Origin: an uncultured Tenacibaculum sp.
GTDB lineage: Bacteria; Bacteroidota; Bacteroidia; Flavobacteriales; Flavobacteriaceae
Assembly: GCF_947498805.1 (NCBI RefSeq)
Contig: NZ_CANMLT010000001.1
Coordinates: 558,001 to 622,000 of the forward strand
Direction: 5' to 3'
DNA: 64,000 nucleotides
Both the position numbers and the translations under genes were made by a program. Below, one piece after another: positions 16,648 through 27,317 of the stretch (the stretch's first letter is position 1; every line of letters begins with the position of its first letter). The notes under the pieces were generated by a model. The model was not told the origin of the DNA. It ran no database searches and saw only the letters and a list, made by a program, of their open reading frames with translations.

Positions 16648-18075
16648 ATGAAGACTAAGAAATATATTTATTCAAAGATTGCCTGTGTTTTAGGGGTAAT
16701 TTTATTAACAATAACAAGTTGTGAAAGAGGTTTGTCAGAAGAAGCTGAGTTTGCAACCTATCCAACCAATGGAGGGATCTTTTTAGATGCCTTTGTAGGA
16801 GGTTTAGATTATTTTCCTTTCGGAGGATCTTTCGCGGAAGCTTTTTCAGTAGATACCAATGAAAAATATTTAGGTACTGCCTCAATGCGTTTTGATATTC
16901 CTGTTTTTGGAGTTGGTTTTGGAGGAGCCACGTTTCAAAGCTTAGGTCCTCGAGATTTATCGGGTTATGACGCTTTAACTTTCTGGGCAAAAGCATCTCA
17001 AGGAGCAGATATAAACGAAATAGGGTTTGGTATAGATGGAGATACAGGAAATAAATACCAAGTTACTTTGCAAAATCTACAAATATCAACGGCTTGGAAG
17101 AAGTATGTTATTCCGATACCAGATCCATCAAAATTGAATCAAGAAAGAGGTATGTTTTGGTATGCTGAAGGAGCAGAGAATCAATTTGATGAAGGCGGAT
17201 ATACATTTTGGATCGACGAATTACAGTTTGAAAAATTGGGTACTGTAGCACAACCGCAACCAAAGATTTTAAATGGGGTAGATGTTGTACAGAACACCTT
17301 TAATGGCTCTACAGTTCAGATCAATGGAACCCAAACCTTTAATACCGGTTCAGGAGAAAATATAACTACAAATGTAGCACCGTCATATTTTAGTTTTGAA
17401 TCATCAAATCCAGATGTAGCCATAGTAAACGAGTTAGGTAAAGTTACCATACTAACCCAAGGAACATCATTAATTACTGCAAAACTTGGAGGAGTAGCTG
17501 CAAAAGGATCTTTAACGCTCAACTCTTCTGGGAATTTTACTCCAGCACCAACACCACCAACAAGAAATTCAGCAGATGTTGTCTCTGTATTTAGCAATGC
17601 TTACAACAACATAAACATTGATTTCTATAATGGATTTTTTGGAGGGCAAACTACAGAAGGAGGAGCTGTTGATTTAGGAGCAGAAAATGTAATTAGATAT
17701 ACCAACTTAAATTTTGTTACGGTACAATTTAGCAATCCTACAGTAGATGTATCTCAAATGACAACACTTCATTTAGACATCAAGGTAGACGAATCTGTTG
17801 CAGGAGGAGATGCCATTACAATAGAACTTGGAGATTTTGGAGGAGATGGAGTTTTTGGAGGAGTAGGTTCAGATGATTCAGCAGGATCAGCAACACCAAT
17901 TACAGGTTTTACTGAAGGACAATGGTTAAGCGTAGACATACCTATAAATAGCTTTACAGGAGGAACAGGAGCTGGTTTTACTGGATTAACTGGTACCACC
18001 AATTTGGCACAAGTTACTTTCGTTTCGAGTACGATTTCGAATATTACAGTTGATAATATTTACTTCTTTAAATAA
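16648..18075 (+). CDS. Surface glycan-binding lipoprotein (CBM-like, BIG2-like, CBM-like)
   Basis: 475 residues with lipobox TSCERG (about residue 25). About residues 35-205 form a carbohydrate-binding-like beta-sandwich (SGYDALTFWAKAS..., YTFWIDELQFEK). About 210-290 looks like a bacterial Ig-like domain (SSNPDVAIVNELGKVT, then LITAKLGG). A Pro/Thr linker (PAPTPPTRN) leads to a second sandwich (about 305-475) ending ITVDNIYFFK. This last domain is homologous by eye to two domains of the 681-residue lipoprotein at 18952. No catalytic motif is visible. The likely role is to bind laminarin-like glucan at the cell surface for the GH16 and GH-A enzymes encoded on either side. Confidence 0.75.
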   Translation: MKTKKYIYSKIACVLGVILLTITSCERGLSEEAEFATYPTNGGIFLDAFVGGLDYFPFGGSFAEAFSVDTNEKYLGTASMRFDIPVFGVGFGGATFQSLGPRDLSGYDALTFWAKASQGADINEIGFGIDGDTGNKYQVTLQNLQISTAWKKYVIPIPDPSKLNQERGMFWYAEGAENQFDEGGYTFWIDELQFEKLGTVAQPQPKILNGVDVVQNTFNGSTVQINGTQTFNTGSGENITTNVAPSYFSFESSNPDVAIVNELGKVTILTQGTSLITAKLGGVAAKGSLTLNSSGNFTPAPTPPTRNSADVVSVFSNAYNNINIDFYNGFFGGQTTEGGAVDLGAENVIRYTNLNFVTVQFSNPTVDVSQMTTLHLDIKVDESVAGGDAITIELGDFGGDGVFGGVGSDDSAGSATPITGFTEGQWLSVDIPINSFTGGTGAGFTGLTGTTNLAQVTFVSSTISNITVDNIYFFK

Positions 18076-18093
18076 CAAATAAAAACTAAGTAT

Positions 18094-18930
18094 ATGAGTC
18101 ATATAAATCATTTAGTAGTTAAGAAAGTTTTGTCTAAGTATGTATTGTTAGCAATTACACTAGTGTGTTTTGCATGTAATAAAAGTGAAGAACAAACAGT
18201 AGCCACTTTTTCTAATTTGGTTTGGAGTGATGAGTTTGATACAGATGGAGCTTTAAATAATTCTCTTTGGACCTATGATATAGGTATTGGTCAAAATGGA
18301 TGGGGAAATAATGAATTACAATATTATACAGATAGACCAGAAAATGTAACGGTACAAAATGGAGTACTTATCATAACGGCAAGAAAAGAATCATTTAACG
18401 GGGCTGGTTATACCTCAGCAAGAATAAAAACCGAAGGATTGTTTGAACAAGCCTATGGAAGGTTCGAGGCAAGAATTAGAGTGCCTTACGGACAAGGTAT
18501 GTGGCCAGCATTTTGGCTATTAGGAAACAATTGCAATGAACCTGGTTTTACATGGCCTAATTGCGGAGAAATTGACATCATGGAATTCAGAGGGCAAGAA
18601 CCTACAAAAATACACGGAAGTGTTCATGGACCAGGATATTCAGCAGGAAATGCGATTACTAAAAGTTACGAATTAACAAATGATAGATTCGATACAGGTT
18701 TTCATGTATTTGGTATAGAGTGGGCGCCAGACTATGTAAACTTTTATGTAGATGATGTTTTATATAATCAGATAACTAAAGCAGATGTAACAGGAGATTG
18801 GGTATTAGACCATCCTTTTTATATCATCATAAATTTAGCTGTTGGAGGAAGTTTTGTGGGACCTCCAAATAGCGAAACGGTTTTCCCACAAAGTATGCTG
18901 GTAGATTATGTTAGAGTGTATAAACAATAA
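18094..18930 (+). CDS. GH16 endo-beta-1,3-glucanase (laminarinase) lipoprotein
   Basis: 278 residues with a lipoprotein-type N-terminus (Cys28 in CFACNKS), then a single GH16 domain. The catalytic signature is intact: Glu159, Asp161 and Glu164 in GEIDIMEFRG, the laminarinase-type ExDxxE with the extra Met bulge. Other hallmarks are WSDEFDTDGALN, ELQYYTDRPENV, YGRFEARIRVPYGQGMWPAFW, WAPDYVNFYVDD and HPFYIIINLAVGGSF. The product should be surface-exposed and hydrolyse internal beta-1,3 bonds of laminarin, retaining the anomeric configuration. It lies between the two glycan-binding lipoproteins in one operon. Family and substrate class are well supported by motifs and context. Confidence 0.93.
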   Translation: MSHINHLVVKKVLSKYVLLAITLVCFACNKSEEQTVATFSNLVWSDEFDTDGALNNSLWTYDIGIGQNGWGNNELQYYTDRPENVTVQNGVLIITARKESFNGAGYTSARIKTEGLFEQAYGRFEARIRVPYGQGMWPAFWLLGNNCNEPGFTWPNCGEIDIMEFRGQEPTKIHGSVHGPGYSAGNAITKSYELTNDRFDTGFHVFGIEWAPDYVNFYVDDVLYNQITKADVTGDWVLDHPFYIIINLAVGGSFVGPPNSETVFPQSMLVDYVRVYKQ

Positions 18931-18951
18931 TTAATTCAAAAGACTAAAAAG

Positions 18952-20997
18952 ATGAAACAATTAATTAAAAATGTTAGGGTATTATCAATCTTTATTTTGA
19001 TTATAACTTTTATAGGATGTGAAGAGAATGATGCTACTTTACCTAAAGTAACCTCGGGTTTCACGTACACTGTTAATCAAGATTTAGGAAAAGTTACTTT
19101 TATCAATATATCCGAAAATGCCGATAATTATGAATGGGATTTTGGAGATGGAACTACTTCAACAGAAATTAATCCAACAAAAATATATCCTACGGGAGAA
19201 TATACGGTGGTACTAAAATCAACCAATATATCTGGAGCGTCAGAAACTTTTGAAGATAAAGTTTATATAAACATACCAATACCGGTTAGATTACCAATTA
19301 ATTTTGATACCGCTAATGTTAAATATGATGAGATAACCTTATTTCCAACAGGCGGAACGTTTAAACTAGTTGAAAACCCAGATCCTTCAGGAAGCAATGC
19401 TACAAGTTCAATGGTGGCAGAATTAACAAATAATGGAGTTAATTGGGAAGGATTCTTTTACGACTTAGATGCTCCGATAGATTTTACTACGAATAAAACT
19501 ATTGTAATGGATCTTTGGTCTAATGTACAAGTACCAGTATTATTAAAACTTGAACAAGGTTCTGCGGCAGATGTAGAAATAACAGTTACTCATGGAGGAA
19601 CAGGATGGGAGCAATTAGTTTTCACATTCGATTCTGATGCAAAATATAATAGACTAACCTTGTTTGTTGATGGTCCAGGAACTACCGCAGGAAAATTCTA
19701 TATAGACAATATTGAACAAGTTCCAACAATTGATGTAACTCCACCAACAATTACATTAAATGGAGATGCTTCAATGTCGGTTATTCAAGGAACTACATTT
19801 ACAGATCCAGGTGCAACTGCAACCGATAATGTTGATGGTGATGTTTCCGGAAATATAATGGTGGGAGGAGATACAGTTGATACTTCAGCCTTAGGAACGT
19901 ATACAATAACGTATAATGTTAGTGATGCAGCAGGTAATGCAGCTGCAGAAGTAACAAGAACCGTTGAAGTAGTTAGTGCACCTACAGCACCAACGAATCC
20001 AGCGCCAACTCCACCAGCGAGACAAGCAGGAGATGTTATCTCTATTTTTAGTGATGCTTATGCAGATGTAACATTAAGTGAGTTGCCAACTTCATGGTCA
20101 GCAACCTCTTTTGAAGCTACAACAGTAGGTAGTGATAATGTATGGAAACTATCTAATTTAGATTTCTTAGGAATTGTAACCAATTATGCAACGGGTATAG
20201 ATGTTTCATCTATGGAAAAATTGCATATTGATTATTGGGTACCATCAGGTGTAACCAATGAATTATTGGTGAAAATTGTAAATACAATTGATGGGGGAGA
20301 AGATATCGAATCTCTTGGAACAACAGTAAGTGGATCTTGGCAAAGTATAGACATAGATATGTCTGGTTTTGATGGAGGTAACTTAGCTAATAAAGAAAAA
20401 ATTACTCAAATTTTAATAGATTCAGATGGTATTCCTTCTGGAGATGTATTTATAGACAACTTTTACTTTTATAAAGAAGCGAGTTCTGGAGGAGGAGGAA
20501 GTTCAGGAAATGTAGTTTCGATTTATAACAATGATTTTACAGATATTTCAGTAAACGAATGGGGACCATTTTGGGGAGATTCTTCTGCTAGAATTGTAGA
20601 TGGAACTCTTAATGGTAGTCCAGCGAAAGTGATCAATATGGAAGGGGGCAAGACATTTGCAGGAATTGACTTTTCATCATCTGCATTTGATGCAACGAGC
20701 TTTACAACATTCCATATAGATTATAAAGTAGACGTTTTATTACCAGGTCAGGTATTTAACATTAAGTTATCGAACCATGAAGGCGGAAGTGGTGAAACAA
20801 GTGCAATTCAGTATACTCATGTACCAACAAGTACAGATGTAAACTCATTGTCTATTCCTTTAGCAGACTTTGTCGCTGCTAGTGATCCTCAAAATTTAAT
20901 CAGAAATGCAATCGCACAAATAGTAATTTCTGCAGCTAGAACAGATACAACTCAAGGAGTAAATATTACAATAGACAATATCTACTTCAGCGAGTAA
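18952..20997 (+). CDS. Multidomain glycan-binding lipoprotein (PKD, CBM-like, DUF5011, two CBM-like)
   Basis: 681 residues with lipobox IGCEEN (about residue 23). The order is a PKD domain (about 35-108, [11 protein letters not shown]), a beta-sandwich (about 113-258, ending [11 protein letters not shown]), a DUF5011/HYR-type Ig domain (about 263-343, opening [13 protein letters not shown] and closing [13 protein letters not shown]), a Pro-rich linker, and two related sandwiches (about 360-515 and 530-681). The last two open [10 protein letters not shown] and [10 protein letters not shown] and resemble the C-terminal domain of the 475-residue lipoprotein. A Gly/Ser linker GGGGSSG separates them. 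No catalytic residues are seen. The role is probably surface capture of beta-glucan. Confidence 0.75.
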   Translation: MKQLIKNVRVLSIFILIITFIGCEENDATLPKVTSGFTYTVNQDLGKVTFINISENADNYEWDFGDGTTSTEINPTKIYPTGEYTVVLKSTNISGASETFEDKVYINIPIPVRLPINFDTANVKYDEITLFPTGGTFKLVENPDPSGSNATSSMVAELTNNGVNWEGFFYDLDAPIDFTTNKTIVMDLWSNVQVPVLLKLEQGSAADVEITVTHGGTGWEQLVFTFDSDAKYNRLTLFVDGPGTTAGKFYIDNIEQVPTIDVTPPTITLNGDASMSVIQGTTFTDPGATATDNVDGDVSGNIMVGGDTVDTSALGTYTITYNVSDAAGNAAAEVTRTVEVVSAPTAPTNPAPTPPARQAGDVISIFSDAYADVTLSELPTSWSATSFEATTVGSDNVWKLSNLDFLGIVTNYATGIDVSSMEKLHIDYWVPSGVTNELLVKIVNTIDGGEDIESLGTTVSGSWQSIDIDMSGFDGGNLANKEKITQILIDSDGIPSGDVFIDNFYFYKEASSGGGGSSGNVVSIYNNDFTDISVNEWGPFWGDSSARIVDGTLNGSPAKVINMEGGKTFAGIDFSSSAFDATSFTTFHIDYKVDVLLPGQVFNIKLSNHEGGSGETSAIQYTHVPTSTDVNSLSIPLADFVAASDPQNLIRNAIAQIVISAARTDTTQGVNITIDNIYFSE

Positions 20998-21028
20998 TTA
21001 TAGCACCTCAGTTTGAATTAATAGAAAA

Positions 21029-21052
21029 GTCGAGGTACTACTCGACCTTTTT
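21029..21052 (+). terminator. Candidate intrinsic terminator/attenuator inside the glucan locus
   Basis: GTCGAG (21029-21034) and CTCGAC (21041-21046) form a GC-rich stem with a six-base loop, followed by CTTTTT. It lies in the 89-base gap between the surface-protein genes and the cytoplasmic phosphorylase gene, where all other gaps in the locus are 2-21 bases. Confidence 0.6.
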
Positions 21053-21086
21053 AAACAAAATTATAAGTTACACTAGTTACAATAAA

Positions 21087-24000
21087 ATGAATTTAACTTT
21101 AGCACAAGAAGCAGTCAAAGAAGTTAAGTTAGAAAAGGTTTTTATAGAAGGAGAAGCTTTTTTTAAGATTAGCAATAATGACGAGATGCGTCCTTTTTTT
21201 ATGAGTATTGTAAGTGCATCCAATCATTGGATGTTTATTGCAAGCAATGGCGGTATTACTGCGGGTAGACAAAACAGTGAGTTTGCGCTGTTTCCGTATT
21301 ATACAGACGATAAAATAACGGAAAGCATTGAAGTTACAGGTAGTAAATCAATCTTTCAAGTACATAGAGAAGATAGAACATATTTGTGGGAGCCTTTTTC
21401 AGAACGTGGAGAAGGAATGTTTAACATCACTAGAAATATTTATAAAAATAGTTACGGAAATAAGATATTGTTTGAAGAGGTTAATCACGATTTAGAAATC
21501 ACTTTTAGATACGGATGGAATACGAGTGATAAATATGGATTTATACGAAGTAGTAAACTTATAAATAGCTCTTTGCACTCTGTAAATGTTGACGTTCTTG
21601 ATGGAATTCAAAACGTGTTGCCATATGGAGTTGGTAGTGATTTACAAAATGCAAGCAGTAACCTTGTAGATGCTTATAAACGAAATGAATTAGATAAGAA
21701 ATCTGGCTTAGGAGTTTTTGCGTTAAGTGCTATTATAGTTGACAAAGCAGAACCTAGTGAAGCTTTGAAATCAAATATTGTTTGGAGTTGGGGAATAGAA
21801 AATCCTACTTATCTACTTTCTTCAAAACAGTTAAGAAACTTCAGAAGAAAGGAAAGCATATTTGAAGAAACAGATATAAAAGGAGAAAAAGGAGCCTATT
21901 ATATCACAACTAAAATACAGTTAGCTTCAAATAGTAGTAAAGAATGGTATATAGTAGCGAATGTTAATCAAAACCATTCAGAAATAATTAAGCTATCTGA
22001 AAGTATTCAAAAAGACAAGAATTTATTAAAAAAAGTAAAACAAGATATCAATCTTGGTACAGAGCATTTGGTGCAATTAAATACAGCATCAGATGGTATA
22101 CAAGTTTCAGCAGATAAATTAAGGAATACACGTCATTTTTCAAATGTGCTTTTCAATATCATGAGAGGAGGAATCTTTGATGATAATTATACCATTGAAA
22201 AATGGGATTTTAAAGCATATATCACAAAAGCAAATAAAAAAGTAGCTAGAAAGAATGAGATTATTATAGATAATTTACCTGAAAAGTTTATGGTTTCTAA
22301 ACTAAAAGAGATTGTTGCAAAAACAACGGATAAGAATTTTAGAAGATTGTGTTTAGAATACATGCCCTTAAAGTTTAGTCGTCGTCATGGAGATCCTAGT
22401 CGACCATGGAACAAGTTTTCTATCAATACACAAAATGAAGATGGTTCTAAGAAATTAGATTATGAAGGGAATTGGAGAGATATTTTTCAAAACTGGGAAG
22501 CTTTAGCATATTCTTATCCTGCTTTTATTGAAAGTATGATTCATAAGTTTTTGAATGCAACCACTTTTGATGGTTATAACCCTTACAGGGTAACTAAAGA
22601 TGGTTTCGATTGGGAAACGATAGAACCAGATGACCCATGGAGTTATATAGGATATTGGGGAGATCATCAAATCATTTACTTACTAAAGTTTTTAGAACTT
22701 ATAGAAAGCTATGAGCCTAGAAAATTGGAAAGCTTTTTCAGCAAAGATTTGTTTGTATATGCAAATGTTCCTTATAGAATTAAGTCTTATCAGGATTTGT
22801 TAAAAAATCCGAAAGATACTATTGAATTTGATGAAAACTCTGATTTAAGAATAAGACAAGAACGCGATGAGTTAGGTGCTGATGGAGCGCTTTTACGTGA
22901 TGAAAACAGATTTATACACAAAGTCAATTTTATAGAAAAAATACTAGCCACAGTACTGGCTAAATTATCCAACTTTATTCCAGAAGCAGGAATATGGATG
23001 AATACACAACGACCTGAATGGAATGATGCAAATAATGCCTTGGTAGGTAATGGAGTATCGTTGGTTACCTTATGTTACTTAAGACGATTTTTAAGTTTCT
23101 TTCAGGAGATTTTTGAAGACTCTCAATTAAAATCGGTAGAAGTTTCAAAAGAACTAGCAACTTTTTACAAAGAAGTCTTACATACTTTTGAAACACATAA
23201 AGACTTCCTTTCAGATAGTTTTACAAACCAACAAAGAAAACAGGTTTTGGATGGTTTGGGCCAAGTAGCAAGTGAATATAGATTACATATTTATCAAAAC
23301 TCTTTTTCGGGCAGAAAAACCTCGGTCAGCTTAGAATCATTAAGAACTTTTATAAATCTAAGTTTAGCTTATCTAGAGCACACGATAAAAGCTAATAAAA
23401 GAGCAGACAATTTGTACCATGCCTATAATTTGATGATTGTAGAAAGTGAAAAATCAGTTTCAATAGCATATTTAGATGAAATGTTAGAAGGACAAGTTGC
23501 TGTACTAAGTTCAGGAAGTTTAACTTCATTAGAGGCTTTACAAGTATTAGATGCCTTAAAGCAGAGTCGTCTTTTTAGAGAAGATCAATACAGTTATTTA
23601 TTATATCCAAATAAGGAATTAAAAGGCTTTATAGAAAGAAACACTATTCCTAATGAAGCTTTAGGAAAATCAACTGTATTACAAACCTTAGTTGATGTTG
23701 GAGATACTTCTATCATAGAAAAAGATATTCTTGGAGGATTTCATTTTAACGGGAATTTTAAAAATGCAAATGATTTGGCTATTGCTATGGATAATTTTTC
23801 GTTGGAAATTTCAGAAAAAGATAAAAATGAAGTATTCAAAATCTTTGAAGAAGTTTTTAATCACAAATCATTTACTGGACGTTCAGGAACTTTTTACGGG
23901 TACGAAGGTTTAGGGTCTATATATTGGCATATGGTTTCTAAATTACTATTAGCGGTTCAAGAATGTTGTTTAAAAGCGATTAAAGAAAATGAAAGCGAAG

Positions 24001-24524
24001 AAATTATAGGAAGACTGTTAGAGCATTATTATGAAATTAATGAAGGCATTGGAGTACATAAATCACCAACATTGTATGGTGCGTTCCCAACAGACCCTTA
24101 TTCTCATACACCTGAAGGTAAAGGAGCTCAGCAACCTGGAATGACGGGTCAAGTAAAAGAAGATATTTTATGCCGTTTTGGAGAACTAGGAGTATATGCT
24201 TCTGAAGGAAAACTACACTTTAATCCGAATTTACTTAGGAGAAACGAATTTTTACAAGAAGCTAAAGAAATTAATTTTTTAACAGTTTCAGGAAATAAAA
24301 GAAAGGTGTTATTACCTACAGACTCTTTACTGTTCTCTTACTGTCAAATACCTATTGTATATATCATTTCAAAAAAGATAGGAATAGAAATTCAATATAG
24401 CAATGGAGACTACAGAACTATAGAAGAATTTAGTATGGATGCTACAACCAGTTCAGAAATCTTTAATAGAACAAATAGTGTGGCACAACTTAATGTGTTT
24501 ATAACAGAAGAATATTTAAAATAA
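21087..24524 (+). CDS. Cytoplasmic beta-1,3-glucan phosphorylase, GH149-like
   Basis: 1145 residues without a signal peptide (MNLTLAQEAVKEVKL), so cytoplasmic. Length and composition fit GH149 inverting beta-1,3-oligoglucan phosphorylases of about 1100 residues, which share the (alpha/alpha)6 core of GH94-type phosphorylases. Stretches such as MSIVSASNHWMFIASNGGITAGRQ, RRHGDPSRPWN, DPWSYIGYWGDHQIIYLLKF, TQRPEWNDANNALVGNGVSL and HKSPTLYGAFPTDPYSHTPEGKGAQQPGMTGQVKED have the density of conserved aromatics and acids expected for such a core. Such enzymes phosphorolyse laminari-oligosaccharides to glucose-1-phosphate, saving ATP. I cannot exclude GH161, a sister family with the same reaction. It begins the block of imported-oligosaccharide genes after the candidate terminator. 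Confidence 0.75.
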   Translation: MNLTLAQEAVKEVKLEKVFIEGEAFFKISNNDEMRPFFMSIVSASNHWMFIASNGGITAGRQNSEFALFPYYTDDKITESIEVTGSKSIFQVHREDRTYLWEPFSERGEGMFNITRNIYKNSYGNKILFEEVNHDLEITFRYGWNTSDKYGFIRSSKLINSSLHSVNVDVLDGIQNVLPYGVGSDLQNASSNLVDAYKRNELDKKSGLGVFALSAIIVDKAEPSEALKSNIVWSWGIENPTYLLSSKQLRNFRRKESIFEETDIKGEKGAYYITTKIQLASNSSKEWYIVANVNQNHSEIIKLSESIQKDKNLLKKVKQDINLGTEHLVQLNTASDGIQVSADKLRNTRHFSNVLFNIMRGGIFDDNYTIEKWDFKAYITKANKKVARKNEIIIDNLPEKFMVSKLKEIVAKTTDKNFRRLCLEYMPLKFSRRHGDPSRPWNKFSINTQNEDGSKKLDYEGNWRDIFQNWEALAYSYPAFIESMIHKFLNATTFDGYNPYRVTKDGFDWETIEPDDPWSYIGYWGDHQIIYLLKFLELIESYEPRKLESFFSKDLFVYANVPYRIKSYQDLLKNPKDTIEFDENSDLRIRQERDELGADGALLRDENRFIHKVNFIEKILATVLAKLSNFIPEAGIWMNTQRPEWNDANNALVGNGVSLVTLCYLRRFLSFFQEIFEDSQLKSVEVSKELATFYKEVLHTFETHKDFLSDSFTNQQRKQVLDGLGQVASEYRLHIYQNSFSGRKTSVSLESLRTFINLSLAYLEHTIKANKRADNLYHAYNLMIVESEKSVSIAYLDEMLEGQVAVLSSGSLTSLEALQVLDALKQSRLFREDQYSYLLYPNKELKGFIERNTIPNEALGKSTVLQTLVDVGDTSIIEKDILGGFHFNGNFKNANDLAIAMDNFSLEISEKDKNEVFKIFEEVFNHKSFTGRSGTFYGYEGLGSIYWHMVSKLLLAVQECCLKAIKENESEEIIGRLLEHYYEINEGIGVHKSPTLYGAFPTDPYSHTPEGKGAQQPGMTGQVKEDILCRFGELGVYASEGKLHFNPNLLRRNEFLQEAKEINFLTVSGNKRKVLLPTDSLLFSYCQIPIVYIISKKIGIEIQYSNGDYRTIEEFSMDATTSSEIFNRTNSVAQLNVFITEEYLK

Positions 24525-24528
24525 TTAT

Positions 24529-25809
24529 ATGAAGTCAAGAAGCCATATCATATTACTCATTGTCCTCTTGATTTCTTGTGGAAAAGAGAAAACAAATACT
24601 AAGCCCTTAAAGAAACCATATAAAGAAGTGAAAGCGAAAGACATACTAGGAAACTCTAATTACCTAGCTATATCTTACGGAGGATATCGTAAGAATACGA
24701 GAGAGATACAACCAACAATTGATGAGTTGAAAGAAGATATGAAAATTCTTCATGCGATGGGAGTTAAATTATTAAGAACCTATAATGTGCATTTACCACA
24801 TGCTTCAAATTTATTGCAAGCAATTAGCGAGTTAAAGAAGGAAGAAGCAAGCTTTGAAATGTATGTTATGTTGGGTGCTTGGATAGATTGTAAAAATGCA
24901 TGGACAGGCTTACCAGTAGACCATACACAAGAAAGCGAACAAAATAAAAAAGAAATAGATGAAGCTGTTAGACTAGCAAATCAATACCCAGATATAGTAA
25001 AAATAATAGCCGTTGGCAACGAAGCTATGGTAAAGTGGGCCACGAGTTATTATGTACAACCTTGGGTAATTTTAAAATGGGTAAACCATCTTCAAAACTT
25101 AAAAAAAGAAGAGAAGCTGGATAAAGATTTATGGATTACAAGTTCAGATAATTTTGCTTCTTGGGGAGGAGGAAGCAATGAATATCATGTAGAGGATTTA
25201 AACAAACTGATAGCTGCCGTAGACTTTATTTCTATGCACACCTATCCGATGCACGATACCCATTATAACCCACGATTTTGGGGTGTAAGTCAAAAAGAAG
25301 ACACACTTTCTAGCTTAGAAAAAATAAAAGCCGCTATGCTTCGTGCACGTCGCTATGCAGAATCTCAATACCATGGTGTTGAACGGTATATGAAAAGTAT
25401 TGGAGTTGACAAACCAATTCATATAGGAGAAACAGGTTGGGCTAGTTATTCTAACGAGTTTTATGGAAATAAAGGTTCTAAAGCCACAGATCAATATAAA
25501 GAAGCACTTTTTTATGAGCATATGAGAGATTGGACGGCTAAAGAAGGCATGTCGTGTTTCTATTTTGAAGCTTTTGATGAAACTTGGAAAGATGCTCAAA
25601 ACCCCGAAGGATCAGAAAACCACTTTGGCTTATTTACTGTAGATGGAAAAGCAAAATATGCTTTATGGGATTTAGTAGATAAAGGAGTTTTTAAAGGATT
25701 AAAACGAGGAGGAAATACAATAGTTAAAACCTATAACGGAAGTAAAGAAAATCTTCTGGTAGATGTATTAATGCCTCCTTTAAGAAAGGAACTGGTAATA
25801 ACACCATAA
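24529..25809 (+). CDS. GH17 glycoside hydrolase lipoprotein
   Basis: 426 residues with a lipoprotein signal (LISC, Cys17). The TIM barrel carries the GH17 catalytic pair: acid/base Glu165 in AVGNEAMVKW and nucleophile Glu301 in HIGETGWAS. Supporting motifs are LHAMGVKLLRTYNVH, FISMHTYPMHD and FYFEAFDETWKD. GH17 enzymes cleave or transfer beta-1,3-glucan. The insert around 240-290 (HYNPRFWGV, RARRYAESQYHGVERYMKS) is longer than in the two other GH17 domains of this locus and may shape an exo-acting or oligosaccharide-sized pocket. Lipid anchoring puts it in the periplasm or on the surface, unlike the two other copies. It starts 4 bases after the phosphorylase gene. Confidence 0.88.
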   Translation: MKSRSHIILLIVLLISCGKEKTNTKPLKKPYKEVKAKDILGNSNYLAISYGGYRKNTREIQPTIDELKEDMKILHAMGVKLLRTYNVHLPHASNLLQAISELKKEEASFEMYVMLGAWIDCKNAWTGLPVDHTQESEQNKKEIDEAVRLANQYPDIVKIIAVGNEAMVKWATSYYVQPWVILKWVNHLQNLKKEEKLDKDLWITSSDNFASWGGGSNEYHVEDLNKLIAAVDFISMHTYPMHDTHYNPRFWGVSQKEDTLSSLEKIKAAMLRARRYAESQYHGVERYMKSIGVDKPIHIGETGWASYSNEFYGNKGSKATDQYKEALFYEHMRDWTAKEGMSCFYFEAFDETWKDAQNPEGSENHFGLFTVDGKAKYALWDLVDKGVFKGLKRGGNTIVKTYNGSKENLLVDVLMPPLRKELVITP

Positions 25810-25814
25810 CGATT

Positions 25815-27305
25815 ATGATACTTATAAAGAGATTAACATTTTTCGTTCTAATTTTTATAATGATGACTCAATGTAAAAATAATTCAGAATTAAAGCTAGA
25901 AGTACTAGAAACATCAGCTAGTGGAAATAAATTAACACCAATATCTGAATTTTCTATAGAAGGAAATTTATCGAAAATAAGTATCAATCCTGAAAAAAAA
26001 CATCAAACAATTACTGGGTTTGGAGGCTCTTTTACAGAAGCATCTGCCTATTTGTTAAACAAACTAAGTAAGAAAAATAGAGATAAAGTATTACAAGCAT
26101 ATTTTGGAAAGGAAGGAGCAAATTATTCCTTAACAAGAACGCATATAAGCTCCTGTGATTTTTCATTGAGTAACTATACATATGCTCCAGTAGCTGAAGA
26201 TATGGAGCTTGAACATTTTAGTATAGAAGAGGATAAAGAAGATTTGGTACCCATGATAAAAGATGCTATGTCTATTTCTGATGAAGGGTTTAAGATTATA
26301 GCATCTCCATGGACCGCTCCACCTTGGATGAAAGATAATAACCATTGGGTTGGGGGTAAGCTGTTACCAAAATATAATGATAGTTATGCACTGTTCTTTT
26401 CTAAGTATTTAAAAGCTTATAAAAGAGAAGGAATTGATATATGGGGAGTAACAGTTGTTAATGAACCACATGGAAATGGAAACAATTGGGAGAGTATGCA
26501 TTTCTCACCAAAAGAAATGACTGGTTTTGTACAATATCATCTAGGCCCTAAACTAGAAAAAGAAGGCTTAGAAAAGGTGAAAATCTTTGGATATGATCAG
26601 AATAGAGATGGTTTAAAGGAATGGGTAGATGAAATGTATAAAGATGAAAATTCTTCTAAATACTATGCAGGAACTGCAATTCATTGGTATGAGAGTACGG
26701 TTGACTATTTTCCAAAGGCATTACAATATGCACATAAGAAAGCTCCTAATAAGTATCTAATTCAAACAGAAGCTTGTGTAGATTCAGAAGTTCCTAAATG
26801 GAAAGACGATGCTTGGTATTGGAGCAAAGAAGCTACAGATTGGGGATGGGATTGGGCACCAGAACATCAGAAAAGTTGGCACCCTAAGTATGTACCTGTA
26901 TACCGTTACGCAAGAGATATCATTGGTTGTTTAAATAATTGGGTAGATGGCTGGGTAGATTGGAATATGGTTTTAAATAAACAAGGAGGCCCTAATTGGT
27001 TTAAAAATTGGTGCGTAGCACCGGTTATAGTAGACGAAGAAGCAGATGAGGTATACTTAACACCAATTTATTATACACTTGCTCATTTCAGCAAATACAT
27101 TCGCCCTAACGCAGTAATCATAGACTCACAAACAAATGATGCTCAAGTTATGGTTACCGCAGCACTCAATCCTGATAAGACCATTTCAGTAATATTATTT
27201 AATCCTACTCAAGAGAAGAAGCAGTTCACAATTGAGTTAAATAATAAAACGAAAAACATTTCAATAGGAAAGCAAGCAATACAAACTATCATCATTACTA
27301 ATTAA
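25815..27305 (+). CDS. GH30 glycoside hydrolase (beta-glucosidase / beta-1,6-glucanase type), lipoprotein
   Basis: 496 residues with lipobox MTQC (Cys20). The TIM barrel has GH30 marks: QTITGFGGSFTEASAY, SLTRTHISSCDFS, IIASPWTAPPWMKDN, acid/base Glu217 in VTVVNEPHG and nucleophile Glu319 in IQTEACVDSE. A C-terminal beta domain closes with IQTIIIT. GH30 enzymes in laminarin loci usually remove beta-1,6-linked glucose side branches, which would complement GH16 and GH17 acting on the beta-1,3 backbone. The glucosylceramidase-type N-terminus supports subfamily 1-like membership, but the substrate is inferred from context. It lies 5 bases after the GH17 lipoprotein gene and 12 before the transporter-GH17 fusion. 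Confidence 0.88.
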   Translation: MILIKRLTFFVLIFIMMTQCKNNSELKLEVLETSASGNKLTPISEFSIEGNLSKISINPEKKHQTITGFGGSFTEASAYLLNKLSKKNRDKVLQAYFGKEGANYSLTRTHISSCDFSLSNYTYAPVAEDMELEHFSIEEDKEDLVPMIKDAMSISDEGFKIIASPWTAPPWMKDNNHWVGGKLLPKYNDSYALFFSKYLKAYKREGIDIWGVTVVNEPHGNGNNWESMHFSPKEMTGFVQYHLGPKLEKEGLEKVKIFGYDQNRDGLKEWVDEMYKDENSSKYYAGTAIHWYESTVDYFPKALQYAHKKAPNKYLIQTEACVDSEVPKWKDDAWYWSKEATDWGWDWAPEHQKSWHPKYVPVYRYARDIIGCLNNWVDGWVDWNMVLNKQGGPNWFKNWCVAPVIVDEEADEVYLTPIYYTLAHFSKYIRPNAVIIDSQTNDAQVMVTAALNPDKTISVILFNPTQEKKQFTIELNNKTKNISIGKQAIQTIIITN

Positions 27306-27317
27306 AAGAAACTAACA

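Noticed and set aside
16655..16996. Long leftward reading frame opposite the glycan-binding lipoprotein
   Set aside because: Antisense to a well-supported lipoprotein gene with no recognisable domain, explained by codon bias on the other strand.
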